From positions 19,545,501-19,609,500 of the forward strand of contig NC_088308.1 of NCBI RefSeq assembly GCF_910592395.1: 64,000 nt of DNA, read 5' to 3'. The position numbers were made by a program, and so were the translations under genes. Numbering within the stretch: the first letter of the stretch is position 1; every line of letters starts with the position of its first letter. Under the pieces are notes generated by a model. It searched no databases. It was given only the letters and a program-made list of their open reading frames with translations, and had not been told where the DNA came from. The DNA is from Lineus longissimus. Taxonomy: Eukaryota; Nemertea; Pilidiophora; Heteronemertea; Lineidae. Positions 1 to 12,303 of this stretch are shown here, one piece after another.

Positions 1-39
1 CACTACATGTATTTTATCTTCTTTTCAAATTCCTTTCAG

Positions 40-2862
40 GTTTATGGAATTTTGGTTATCAGACATGGTGCCTTTACCAAACTGTTGGACTCCGGCCAGG
101 GGTGTGGCCATGTTGCTTCTACCTTTACTTCTGATGGCTGCTCTATCGTAAGTAACCGTCTTGTGTTTGGTTTTCTTCCTATATGTTTTCGTTTTTGACA
201 TAGGCAGGAATCCACTGTGGGTACCGTCACAATTTACGGAGCCGGCCGTGTTGTGATAACTTGCGGTTGTCTTTCTAGTCACAATCGGCCGGGCAGGCGG
301 TAAACGACCACAACCCTGCCGCAGCAGCAGCAGCAGTGGATAGCATCATATAGTTGGATCTTTCTATTTATGAAATATATTTGTTTTTGTTTTTGGAATC
401 AAACATGATGGTCAAGCGCATTGTTCTTTTTTTGCAGGTCTATAATCTGTGGGTTATTATCAGACAGAATCGGGAGACGAAAACCACTTGTGTTAGTCTC
501 TGGTAAGCACACGATAGATTATTCTGGCAAAAGTGTTTGCACTCATATGATTTTGGTATAACGTAATCTGTAAGATAGAGTGTATTCTGCTTCTTTCCTG
601 TCTGACCCGTCTGAGTTTATTTTGCTTCTTTGCCGTAAACGGATAGAAAATCAGCACAAAGTTCAGCACAAAGTTTCGCGATTCTTTACCTCGCCCCGCT
701 AGAGAGCGAGATGGAAGTTGTCCTGTCTTAAGTGCCTACCGACCATGATGATGTCATGTGAAGAAATGTCTCCCGATAAAAAGCGTCAACAAATTGTTTT
801 AACCGATCCGTTAGCATGTTAAGATTAGTAAAGTTGAAACATCTTTATCAAGGGTTATGACAGGCTGACATAAATCTTAATGTGGTATTTTCTTGCAGCG
901 CTGGTGATGTGTGCGGCAAGTGCTGTATTAGCCTTCCTGAGAGGAGGTTCCGCATTCTACATAGCTCTTGCCATGACCTTCTTTTTTGGTGAGTATGATG
1001 ATTGTGGACAACGTGTCTGGCTACGGATCAGAAGATTCCCGGTTCTAATTCTGGGAAGGTCGCATTTTTTCCACAACCTTCGCGGAATCTGATCTAATAC
1101 CATGGATTACAAGAACCATCTTCCCAGGCTTTGCCACCAATCACGTCGATTTGGTTCCCATCCTATTTTGTAGTCATTGATCAATACTGATCGGTTTGAG
1201 AGGGAGAGGGTACAGCTTCATTTTGTCACCGATTATTCTGCATTCGTATCCGATACTCATCCAACTTTTTTGCTGGAGGTTCATTACAGCTTTCTCCACC
1301 TTTTGGCCCGACAAGCAAGTTCACGCTGTATTGATTCTTCTCATTCTCTGCTTGTAACAGGGGCTGGGTTCGGTAGCTATCAAGCAGTCGATTTTGCTTT
1401 AGTCATGGATGTCCTTCCCGAAGAAAAAGAGAAGGGAAAAGATATTGCCGTCTGGCACCAGGTGAGAACAAAACAAATATCTCGTATTCACCAAGTCACC
1501 CTAATACAAGGAAATGAATGTCCTGCAAAACTTTCTGGGACCCTGCCAGTGAGCTATAGGGAAGATATGTTTTGTCCTTTTCCCGATATCTTTTCGGTAA
1601 CCAGAGTAGAGTATATTTCACAGCTTCCTGCTTTACCAAAGCAATAGTTACTCCTTACGTTGTCAGGAAAGTCCGCAGCAAGGACCTATTTTGCGATATA
1701 TTTCTTCCGAAACAACTCTGTGGTGTGGTAAGATTGTTATCTCGAGGACTCAGGCGCAGTGAAAAAAAACCCATTCTGATTCCTTCACTCCATGTGATTT
1801 TCATAAATTGGTCATCAACCAAAAACAGCACATTTAAAAAAAGAAAGGTATTTCACAAAGTGCAGTATGAGTAAGTGGGGGAAGCCCACAACAGGAAGAA
1901 CCTTCTAATCACGATATGACCACGCGACATCATCTCAACTAGGTCGATGACTGTTGCGGCCACTGCCAAAGCGCCATCTTAGGCAGATAAAGTAAAGGCA
2001 TCATTCGATAATCAATAAAAGTCCACAATAATTAAAAAAACAAGGACAATAGGCAGGTTTCACCGTCCGTACGCACGAAGTACGGCTAAGTACGAAGGTA
2101 TCAAGTCATGTGCTAATTCATTTGCGCGACACTCGTAAGCAGTCGTTTATACTCAGTCATTTTATTTAGGAATTGGAAATTTTTTCGTAAGAAGTTGTCG
2201 ATAAGTGCATGAACATAGGCCTACTTTGTACCTCGTATACAGTGTCGTTCGCAACTCTACCTAGGGCTGGCGAAACCTGTCTAATGTAGTCATGTGGAAC
2301 TAATATATTCCGTAAGGTGTCTCACTGCATGTGTCTGACGTGGTCGGACTTCGATCAGCCTCATAAATTAGCTGTCTTATTGTTATTCAATGCATGATAA
2401 GATCATTTTCGGCAGCTTGCCACATATATGTACACCTTTTCAGAGTTTTTTTAGAAGAGCATATCATAAGTACATGACAGACCATACTGGTATAAAGTCG
2501 GCATATCGAAGAGACTACGCCTTACAATTCTTCGCCGGGTCTATCGTTGGAGCGAATTTAAAAAATAACTGAAATCAGTCGAATCCAATAAAGCGGTGAT
2601 CGTTTTCCAGTCGGTGCCCAGGCGATTCCATTATAGTAACATAAGACAAAGACGTCAAACTCTTAATTCTTTTTTCTGCTCTCATTAACAGGCACTGGTC
2701 TTGCCACAAGCCTTGGCCACACCCATAGGAGGGATCCTTTTGGACCTTTTCGAACGCGTCAACTGTGAGATCGGACTTGGCTACATTATGGTTTTCTTGG
2801 TCACATCAGTTTATTTCCTCTTGAGTGGGTTGTTCGTCTTGAAAATCAGAGGGGTACGGTAA
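40..2862 (+). CDS. MFS transporter, C-terminal half (5' end outside window)
   Basis: Membrane transporter of the major facilitator superfamily; substrate unknown. Five exons join with consistent phases and GT-AG borders: 40-147, 438-502, 899-988, 1361-1461 and 2692-2862 (TAA). The joined frame gives about 178 residues. Exon 2 carries the MFS signature GLLSDRIGRRKPLV. Around it lie about five hydrophobic helices, matching roughly TM8-12 of a 12-helix transporter: one over exons 1-2, one in exon 3, one over exons 3-4, two in exon 5. The motif AVDFALVMDVLPEEKEKGKD in exon 4 resembles a conserved loop of MFS proteins related to bacterial sugar-type carriers. The protein ends LFVLKIRGVR. The exons are easily missed because each lies in a different frame. 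The N-terminal half is upstream of base 1. No orthologue name is justified. Confidence 0.8.
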
Positions 2863-5429
2863 AAGGAGAAAAGCAGTAGTGGAGCTGAGGGTGGGTGCGG
2901 AGCGGTGATCTGCACGGCGATATCTGCTAAGTATTACAACTATGGTCACTAGAGAACCAGTAGAGTGACAAAATGGTCTAACGACCATTGGTGGCATTCG
3001 TACGGTAGACGGCAAAACGGTGCCACGAACCCGGGCTGGGTCCAAGACCAGTTCATGGGATTAGCTGGTGATTGAAGAAGGTCGGGACTCTGGATTGCAC
3101 CGAAAACGCAAGATGGCAACATTCACCATTTTGTAAATTGAGGTGAAGTCTCGGGCAAATTACTCCCTTCTGAATGGTTTACGGTTGAGATGTGCGATGG
3201 CTAGAGGTATGCAGAAGTGAACGAACAGTGTTATGGGACTTTTCATTTAGAACTGAAAAACTTGCAGTTGCAGTTTTACAGTTTCTGAGAGATAGGGCTA
3301 CTGTTAGCACGGATTTACCGTGCTGCTGTTATATAGTAACGGTCGTTTTAGTCTGTTGGTCGGCCTACTTTTAGTTATCCTATGTTTTAATATAATATTT
3401 TAGTCATTGTTTAGTTGTCTTATGGTCGTTTGTGATGTAGTTAGAAAATGAGACCTATCTTGATCTGCCAACGGGCAATAATATGATCTCCTGAAAGGGG
3501 GACTATAGGTCAGGAGCTAGGAATCAAACAGGTTATCTTCAGGGGAATAATATACCACATCCTCAAAAAATTAAGTCTGTTTGAAGCCCATCGGAAAACG
3601 ACCAGGCCGGAGGATAAAAGTGTCGAGAAGAAACTGTGGGGAACGGCGGAAGACCTAAAGGCTGCGGCCCCATTCGTGGCATCCACCGACCTAAGAATTT
3701 GTGATGTCTTCGAGGGCTAAGAGGAATAAAGGGAGAATGTTTGATTCAGCATTTGATCTCTTATTGCACTAGCGGGAATAGTTTCGTTGTCCGAAACCCC
3801 TGTTGGCGACTTCGTGCCTGGCTCCTGCCTATAGATACCCTTTCACTAATTCTTGGAATGAATCCAACCGGCATGTTAGATAGATATTGTTACTACTTGA
3901 TCGGCTTCCCGGTTCAAAAATATAATATTACATGTAGATTCGTTTCATTTCTTACTATACGAAAACCCATCTTTATTTTAGTTGTGATGTAATAAAGTGC
4001 CATATAATCTCCGGAAAAGGATTCTCATCGTTCCATAGACATCCTGATGTGGCCATATCAATAATTATTCTTTCGAGTGTTTAGGAAACGGGTCGAACGA
4101 TGTCATTAGTCAAATCGTGACACTTGGGTGGGCATTAAGCAGTGTTTGCACTGACTGATGTAATGGCGCCTGTTCAAACTTATTAACTTGGGGTTTTGAA
4201 ACTTTCTTGGGCAACATTAAGTAAACGCCGATACGAGGCCAGTGATATATCATACATGTACTTTGAAGTATAAACCCTGTTGGAAATCAGTTCATGATAT
4301 ATATAGCTGTCTTGATACGTAAGTGCATGTCCCCTGTTGTAGAATCACTTCATGTCTGTCATTATATCAATTAACTGTAAATTGAAGACATGATTCTTCT
4401 CCATGCCATGTGAAAGCAATGTTCGTTGACTTGTCTTTGCGACTTAAGAGGGATGATGGTTATGAAACACCTGGTTACAATGTACCACTGCAGCTTACAG
4501 TGTATAATGCACTGTGTCTCGTTTTGGCGGCGGCGGTTATGGTTAGGAGGTTAAGATCACTTATCAATGTCTAGTATTGAATTAAAGGTGGTTTAGAATA
4601 CCGTATTGATTGTTTTACCAAACACTGCTGGGGTAAAGCAGTCATTTAGCCCAAAACCTCGGCAGTTGCCTGGCTGGTGGTGTTTGGTGAGTCAGCCAGT
4701 ACCTCCACTTCGGTATCAATTCCTTAAATATAATGTAGTGAGCCCCCGATCTAACCGTGACCTATGCGCGTCCAAGACACAATGAAAAGGCATGGTGTTT
4801 ATGGGTGCTGAAATGTAGTATCAGTTGTGTAAGAGTGAGTCAAATCGTACATCATATCATGATAGTAAAAGTGTCAATATTTTGAAATCGTTGTGATTTT
4901 ATACAAGTTAACCAGTGTAAAGAGTAAGACATAGTAAACTTATTTTTGTGATGGCGTATGGCAATAAATTTGGCTATTAGATAAATCTTCTTGGTTTGTT
5001 TCTTATTGTCTTTCAGTTTAGTGTAAGTGTGATCACGGAACCATTAGAATGAAAGAGTAAGAGGCAGGGGAGGTGTCAATAGAAGGGCGATGTGACAGTC
5101 TTCTCATCTCTAGCAAACCAATGGATAGCAGGATGAAAGAGTAAGAGGAAGGGGATGTGTAAGGAGAAGGCAGGAAGGGGTTGGATCGTCATCGTTTTTA
5201 GTTGCTCCGCATACCAGCAGATGTGTAAGGAGCAGAGGGAGTGTGACAGTCTTCTCGATGGCTGGGTGAAATCGACAATTATTCAGTGAATACTTGAAGT
5301 GAATAATGAAAATGTCATTTAGACATTGTATTTTTGCTTAAACATGTATTTGTGGGGTTTTATTTTCATGAGTTTAAGAACTTTTAAACACATGTATATG
5401 ATCTATGTGTACATGAGAGACTAATGTCA
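2863..5429. other. 3' flank of the transporter, intergenic
   Basis: No exon-like frame with splice borders was recognised on either strand. Short open frames here are scattered and unlike any family I know. AATAAA words occur at 3724 and about 4963, but neither is close enough to the stop to be called the poly(A) signal with confidence. Confidence 0.4.
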
Positions 5430-6430
5430 CAACAACCAAAGAGCTCTTGTTATCAATACATAATAGGCTTCATGTCCTAGCGAGAGACGGTTAAATGTCA
5501 CACCCAGCAGTGTTGTTGATTATTAATACATTATGGGCCTTCATGTACCAGCGAGAGACAATTGTCACAACCACCAGTGAGATAGATAACACTACCACCT
5601 GTGTTGTTATCAATACATTATAGGGCCTTCATGTGCCAGTGTGAGACAATTGTCACAACCACCAGTGAGACAGATAACACTACCACCTGTGTTGTTATCA
5701 ATACATTATTGGGCCTTCATGTGCCAGTGTGAGACAACTGTCACAACCACCAGTGAGACAGATTACACTACAACCTGTGTTGTTATCAATACATTATTGG
5801 GTCTTCATGTGCCAGTGTGAGACAATTGTCACAACCACCAGTGAGATAGATAACACTACTACCCGTGTTGTTATCAATACATTATTGGGCCTTCGTGTAC
5901 CAGTGTGAGACAATTGTCACAACCACCAGTGAGACAGATTACACTACTACCTGTGTTGTTATCAATACATTATTGGGCCTTCGTGTACCAGTGCGAGACA
6001 ATTGTCACAACCACCAGTGAGACAGATTACACTACAACCTGTGTTGTTATCAATACATTATTGGGCCTTCATGTGCCAGTGTGAGACAATTGTCACAACC
6101 ACCAGTGAGATAGATAACACTACTACCCGTGTTGTTATCAATACATTATTGGGCCTTCGTGTACCAGTGTGAGACAATTGTTACAACCACCAGTGAGACA
6201 GATTACACTACTACCTGTGTTGTTATCAATACATTATTTGGCCTTCATGTACCAGTGCGAGACAATTGTCACAACCACCAGTGAGACAGATTACACTACC
6301 ACCTGTGTTGTTATCAATACATTATTGGGCCTTCATGTGCCAGTGTGAAACAATTGTCACAACCACCAGTGAGACAGATTACACTACTACCTGTGTTGTT
6401 ATCAATACATTATTGGGCCTTCATCAACTA
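5430..6430. repeat. 88-bp minisatellite, about 11 copies
   Basis: Tandem units of 88 bp. The word GTTGTTATCAATACATTA recurs at 5603, 5691 and 5779 and then regularly to about 6402. Each unit also carries GACAATTGTCACAACCACCA and TGCCAGTGTGAGAC. Units differ by point changes only. The left edge (5430-5600) is degenerate and the right edge ends in unique sequence at about 6425. A frame of 92 codons over the right end simply reads through the repeat. Confidence 0.95.
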
Positions 6431-7476
6431 GAGCAATCGATATTATGGTTTTTTGTCCTCATGCGAGACAAATGTCAAAACCACCACTTGGTTTATTCAG
6501 GCATGGAGCTTAAAAACAAATTTATCGGTTTTAAGGAAAAATGACAGAGCAGAGGAGGGGCAGAGTTCTTATCATCACGGAATTCTATCGAATGACACAT
6601 CATGATGATGGGGGAAAGGGTCAGGAGAGTAAAAACGAATCACCAAGAATTTCGAGGATTGGAAAGCAGATTATTAACAAATATTCTGAAACTTTCCATT
6701 ACCAAATTTTTAAATAGACAGTGAACTTTATTAACCTTATAGTGGTTCTGAGCCTTGTTATGAAACCGAATCTGAGCCTGTTTTTACTTCTATGTATTAT
6801 ATGACGATAAACTTCCTGAACAAACAACTTGACAACTGACCTTTCTGATTATCAATCTATTGGGTCGTATTGGAGTGCCATTTATAATCAGGCGACATAA
6901 AATTCAATGCATTCTTCATGAGCTTGACAGGTGTTGTCTGGGTATATGTGACGGATATGAAATTTGAGCTATCCAGGCAATATATGGCCCAAGTCACTGA
7001 TCTAGTTCTTAATAATATATATTTTTATTCATCTTTTTTTTGTACAAGTCCTTTATTCGTAAAAATCTTAAAGGGATAGACACAAAGAATCAGTGCCGTA
7101 AAAATTAAGCATGAGAACCTCTACCAGTAATACAAATACTTTACATTGGAAATGTCGATGAAATTTCAATGTGACTTCTAATCATGTCAGAAACATCAAA
7201 GGCTGACCCCATGAGCGTAAAAGAAACTTATAAGCGTAAAAGCATAAAACTGTACATTTTTACATGTATATTTAACGTTTTTCCTAGTTTCGACTAGGTC
7301 TATCTATAAATATCACAGTTGCCTCTGGCTTCTTCTCATAATGAATGTACAATGTTCTACATAAAAATTCTTCAATGAATTTCTACACGTTTGATATCCA
7401 CCAGGTTATCTACCGCAAATGCAACTTGTCTTTCAATGACTCTCCAGTTCACTTATTGACGAAAACATCATCCGGG
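6431..7476. other. Intergenic, 3' flank of paralogue A
   Basis: AT-rich sequence without a recognisable gene. Complementary AATAAA words (TTTATT at about 7024 and 7052) could serve as poly(A) signals for the minus-strand gene ending at 7477, about 430 bp downstream of its stop. Its proximal part (7420-7480) holds the decayed zinc-finger coding segment listed separately. Confidence 0.35.
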
Positions 7477-7490
7477 TCAACTCCCACAGT
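7420..7490 (-). pseudogene. Decayed C2HC zinc-finger segment of paralogue A
   Basis: Read on the minus strand, this stretch aligns by eye with the zinc-finger part of paralogue B's last exon: GAACTCA-TCA-TGTG, then GTTTTCGTCAATAAGTGAACTGGAGAGTCAT. Small indels and substitutions have removed the cysteine pair and created the TGA at 7477-7479. The protein therefore ends ELNHCGS where B reads ELIQCEVCSLTF. This segment is now 3' untranslated sequence. Confidence 0.7.
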
Positions 7491-10318
7491 GATTGAGTTC
7501 ATAACTCGCACCTGACATCATATAAGATCTCTGACTAGATGGATAAGATCCTGGTGTACTTGTAGTAGCTTGGAATGGCTCATGTTTTCGTTTCTCAAAA
7601 TCCTCCTGTATTTTCATCTTGCTATCGAATTCCTTCCGATACTGAGTATGCAGTTGCTCTATCACCATATCCTTCTCTTTCACCTGGTTAAAAAATAAAG
7701 ATGAATTCAAACACAATTGCCTCAATATTTTACTGATACAAACCAGCATTTTTTGGACGAAGTACCAGGCCTTGAGGGGTTATAAAAGTAGCGGGCTGTT
7801 TTAGCCTCTGGTCAGGGTATATAGGACAGCCACCTACTTTGACCAAAACATTCTGTGAGTAGAGAGACTGGAAAACAGTAAACAGCCGCCTGATTTTGTG
7901 AAAAATCCAGGAACTCCAAAAACCAATAAACCCCCTAGACCCGACTGTAAACCCTTTCTGCTGTATTTGTCATGACAAAACTTTGCGTCCATTGGTTCGA
8001 TTTTTGATGTTTGCATAGGCTGGAAGTATGCAGTATTTGTTGGAGATGTCCAGTTTTCGTAATCATGAAAATGTTCTGCTCAAAGTTGTCCAACTCCAAA
8101 AAATAGCATGTTCTTCTCAGAAAAAGAGAGCAACTGAGAATATGGAAAATGCCACAACAATTTTTTCAACTCTAAAAAATTGCATGTTCCGCTCAGAAAA
8201 AGAGAACAACTGAGACTACATGGAAAATGCCACAACAAGTTTTTCAATCATTTTCTGGTCATATCCTAAAATGAGAGAATGCTAAAAAAAACTCACCTGA
8301 CGTGCAAGCTTTTCATTTGTGGCTCTGATTATTGTAAACTTGGTATCCCACGAGATCTCCTTCTTTTTCTGCTGCTCTTTCTCGGCATGGAAGTCCTCCT
8401 CATAGACCTTAACCTACAAGAAAACGGGGAGACATTTTAAACTCTTTTTCAATGGGAAGGTGCTGCACATGCAAGTTAATTTCCATAAAGCGGATCATTC
8501 CATATTACTTTGATTAAACTTGAAACACATTAATTCTACACCATCTTGCCAAAAATAATTTCACAACGAAAAATAATTGTCACATTAACACAGTTTTTTA
8601 CGGACAGTGTCAGTATATTCATCCTAAGAAACTATTACCATGATTGTCAGGCAAAAAAAATTCTTCAATTGATTAGGAGATCCGTTGCAAATTTCACCTG
8701 AAACAGAAATTTGAAAACTGCCCCACCTGCTCTTTAAGCAGCCAGCATTCTTCCTCAACTTTTCTATTTTTATCCTTTTCTGCATTCAGGAGTTGCTGCA
8801 AAGCATCTTGGCGCGGGTCAATTATTTCGTCCACTGTATGGTGTATCACATGACCATTTCCATCGGAAATCAACATGCTGTTGACTCTCTTGAGCTCTTG
8901 CCTTAGATGTAATTTCTCCTTCTCCAGGGCCTGTATGTGCCTGTCCTGAAATATGGAACAAGGAGGGGTCACTCTAGATGCTGAATACGGTCCAGACAAT
9001 GTCAGTAGTACATCCGACATATTGTCAAATCAGTCTTTGATACAATTACAAACACTGCATGAAATAAGCAGAATGATCAATAACAGCAGTCTACATCTGT
9101 ATCTGTATGTCTAAAAGCAAGTTGTGCATGATATACCTTATGGTATTAAAGTAAAACTGATACACAAACATGTATGGACAGTTTGCATTGTTAGCAAGTA
9201 CTACTTATAGTAGAGATCTCGGTTTCAGAATGCGTTTTGGAAGAAGTTTGATGAATATACAGGTACAGTATGTCTTATTGACCTTTTTGCCAAGCACCAA
9301 GACCAAGGTCATTATCTTTTAGAAATTCCTTCATATATTAGTAATACTTCATTGCAATAACAAAGAACTGTTTGCAAAGAGGGTGAATAATCTCATTGAA
9401 CGTGTCATGTTCTGTTGAGGTCATCAAGGGTATACTGAAACTGAAACTATATTGCACACATGTACAAACAGTGACTGATATAATCAGTACATGACCTGGT
9501 CCAAAGCTATCAATTAGAGGGCATTACACCAATACAAAAGTGGGATGGAGAAATTTCAGTATTTTTTTGCACAGTGAACCTCGATCCCTACGGGGTCACC
9601 TTAGCTCTAAAATGTACGCTCTGACTTAACATGTATCAAAAACAATTCCATTCAATTTGATGTGTATAAGGACACATTTTGTACCTTTACATGTTTAACT
9701 AAGGTATGTATTTCTTAGACTCACAGGGACCTAAAAAAAGGTTTACTGTATTTCTAATAATATGCTGAAGAAGTTCACTAATCGACTAATTCTTACCAAT
9801 TGGGTAAAGTCTCCAGAAGACTGTCGCATTGCCAGCTCTTTTTTCACAGCTGCCAGTTGCCGTTTCAACATTACATTCTCCTTAGAGACTTTAAAGAAAA
9901 GATCTGAAGAAACTTCATCTGGAACAGGAATATGTCTATGACCCCTTGAGATAGAATTGTCACGATTGCTGCTACTCTGCATCGGAATTTTACAGTCAAA
10001 ATCTGAACCTTCCATCAAAGGAAGAGTCCGATGGCCACACTGACCTTCACTCTGCCAATCAACACTAGTCCGAAATTGGTCTCCAACTCTGTTATTTCCG
10101 GGCATATCTTCACAAGTTTTCTGTATTTGGTAAAAACCTGCAGTAAGTTTATCAAGGTTGAAGTCTCCTAAAGGAATACTCGTCACCTCAGCCACAGGTG
10201 ATCCTCGTTCAACACCTGCTTTGTCGTCACTACAAGCACCTTCCCTCTTCACCCGTTGCTTCAGAACGCCTGAAGAAACAACAGGCGTCTGTTCTTTAAC
10301 ACTCCCTCCTCGCTTCAT
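7477..10318 (-). CDS. UBAN-like coiled-coil protein, paralogue A (no zinc finger)
   Basis: Probable ubiquitin-binding adaptor related to TNIP (ABIN), optineurin or NEMO; assignment by motif only. Four coding exons, all phase 0: 10318-9797, 8945-8727, 8413-8297, 7683-7477. Together they give 354 residues. Exon 1 is polar and ends in a coiled coil (VSKENVMLKRQLAAVKKELA). Exon 2 is heptad-like. Exon 3 contains VKVYEEDFHAEKEQQKKKE, close to the ABIN/OPTN signature (V-K-x-[FY]-E-x-D-F-x-x-E-[RK]). Exon 4 continues the coiled coil (QYRKEFDSKMKIQEDFEKRK) and stops before the zinc finger kept in B. The first exon extends upstream to an acceptor at 10482. An in-frame TGA precedes the chosen ATG, which fixes the start. 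Exon 2 looks like a fusion of B's exons 2 and 4. Confidence 0.75.
8040..8260. repeat. Short tandem repeat in intron of paralogue A
   Basis: Two to three copies of a unit of about 83-90 bp containing CATGTTC-CTCAGAAAAAGAG and GGAAAATGCCACAACAA. A related motif (TTGTCCAACTC-CAAAA, GAAAATGTTCT) occurs at 12790-12870, in the matching intron of paralogue B. The two genes therefore share intron sequence as well as exons. Confidence 0.7.
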
Positions 10319-10481
10319 TGTGATGGTGAAGCAGAAAGGTTAATGATCGTTGAGACTTTTCAATGGCAATTAGAAAACAGGAAAAATCTCCAGAAAATGA
10401 TGAGTATCCTGATCCTTATCATCCGCATAAAAATCCTGCAGACATTTTCTTGACTCAACCACTCCTTAGTTGATCAGTAAC

Positions 10482-12303
10482 CTGGAAAACAACATCATAT
10501 GGTAAAAACCACAAATAAGTTTGATTCTTATGAATTAGTCAGACTTTTCAGACTCGGCAAAAAATAAATCACATATTGTGTACCACCACCAGTAAAACCT
10601 ACCATAAACTAACCATTGCCCATATGGCAAATTTTTGGTTTTCACAAAGTGCCCCCTGTGGTTAAACAGTGAATCAGATCAGGTTGGATTTTAAAAGCAA
10701 ACAACTACCACCATTTTACTGAATCCCACTTAAAGATAGGTGTCTACCGAAAAGGTCCTGGCCAGTTTTTGGTCCATCCAAGGCATACAGAGAGCCAAAA
10801 TGTCTTTAATTAGCCAACTGACCCACTGTATGCCTCAAATCCCCGTGATTCTCCCAATCATACCTGGAAACCAAAAAAGTACATAAACATTCTTTCACAC
10901 TATTTTAATTCAATGCATTCTTACCTCTTTGTTGAAGGTCACAGAATTACGAAATGAAACGTAAATTTGAAGTTGCTAAAGAATGTCGCAAACAAGGAAA
11001 GAAACAGAGACTTAAAATCTTCTTTTATCTAGTACTGTTGAGATATGAAATAGATTGATATGAAACTGAAACTGAAACTGAATTCTGAATCTGGAACTGG
11101 TTCTAGACCTAGATGTGGGTTTTCCCCTCCCCATATCTATCCTGGAGAATGAAGAGCATTTCCTTTCAAAAGCTTTGCAATGGTAACTAAAGGCATCCAA
11201 AGAAAGTCGGCGGTGTATTGTACGCGCCGGTCAACGATCCAAAGGTTGACCGCGCTCAACGTTGCTTAACTTCCCACTCTGGGGCCAACGCGCCAACCAC
11301 TGGGCCATAAAGGAATTCCCTCATTTACAGCTAAACTTCATATATTTCACTCCTCTTCAATAATCAGATTCAACTCATGTAATAGTTGTCACATGACTGT
11401 GACATTTTCCTGTAAAAAAACTACAAAGAATGCTTTTGATACTCAGATTTCTCACGTGGCTGTGTTCTAGATATAGACTAGTAAATCATTTCAAAAAGCT
11501 TTCACTGACACGAACCGATTAATTTAATCATTATGGTTCATTTAAGTTCAATGAGAAGGAAAGTCAAAATAAAATGAAAATCTTATGCATGCTCCTTTGT
11601 TGTGCTTTGTAGGAAACTTATCACTTTCTTATACTTGCCCATTCTGGTGTAAAATGTAGGGCCAGAAAGGCTTAAGCAATTAACAGAGGTAACACTGCTA
11701 TAGCACTGCTGGTCTAGTTATGTCCGCAACATGACTCTCAAGACAAGACGCCCCTCCCTTTTTATGTGTACATATAACTACAATTTTGCTAGTCCTCAGT
11801 TCTATCAGCCTAAACTGGAATATCACAGTAGCTTCTGGCCTCATCTTCTCATTCCATCAAATCCCACCAAACTGTGAACAGACACTGAACAGAGCAAGCA
11901 GCAGGAGTCGAGAGTTTTCACATACCAGTGCATCTAGCATTCACAATTAAATTGTCTTTACACCGATTGCTCCCAGAATATCGGTTCACCTAATTGAATT
12001 AGATGTCAGAAAACAAAGAGCACAGATAATCCATAATGAGTGTATTTGACAAATTCGGGCAAGATTTGGTGGGACAATTAGCAAGCAATACAAATGAAAT
12101 AGTTTATAATACAAGTGAATGTTTATAATGCAAGGTTAATAAGCAACAGGAATACAATTCTTGATAAATGTCACCTTCAACCAGAAAGGTCGTGTCTACC
12201 CTTTTGTCAGGCAGCAATACAAATGCCCAACTGACTGTTCTTTTTGTCCCAACAGTATATTGGTATCCTTGTTTACAAAACAATTTCAAAACTCTAGATG
12301 AAT
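10482..12303. other. Spacer between the two UBAN-like paralogues
   Basis: Contains the 5' flank of gene A and the 3' flank of gene B. No coding exon was recognised. It holds a 5S-like SINE fragment at about 11196-11312. A 62-codon frame at 11012-11200 reads a low-complexity run and is not considered real. Confidence 0.5.
11196..11312 (-). mobile_element. SINE fragment with tRNA-like box A and 5S rRNA-like core
   Basis: Read on the minus strand: GGCCCAGTGGTTGGCGCGTT resembles a tRNA box A. It is followed by GGAAGTTAAGCAACGTTGAG and GCGGTCAACCTTTGGAT, which match the internal control region of 5S rRNA (AAGCTAAGCAACGT and CTTGGATGGGTGACC in animals). Only a fragment is present, so it is taken as a Pol III-derived SINE relic and not as a 5S gene. 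Confidence 0.55.

Noticed and set aside
7-198. Plus-strand frame VYGILVIRHGAFTK as the first exon
   Set aside because: The neighbouring frame FMEFWLSDMVPLPNCW...LLLPLLLMAALS is hydrophobic, splices in phase to the MFS signature exon and fits the transporter.
5430-6430. CRISPR-like array of repeats and spacers
   Set aside because: Whole 88-bp units repeat with no unique spacers, and the genome is animal.
11220-11290. Possible 5S rRNA gene on the minus strand
   Set aside because: Only the internal control region is similar; the 5' and 3' parts that should pair are absent.
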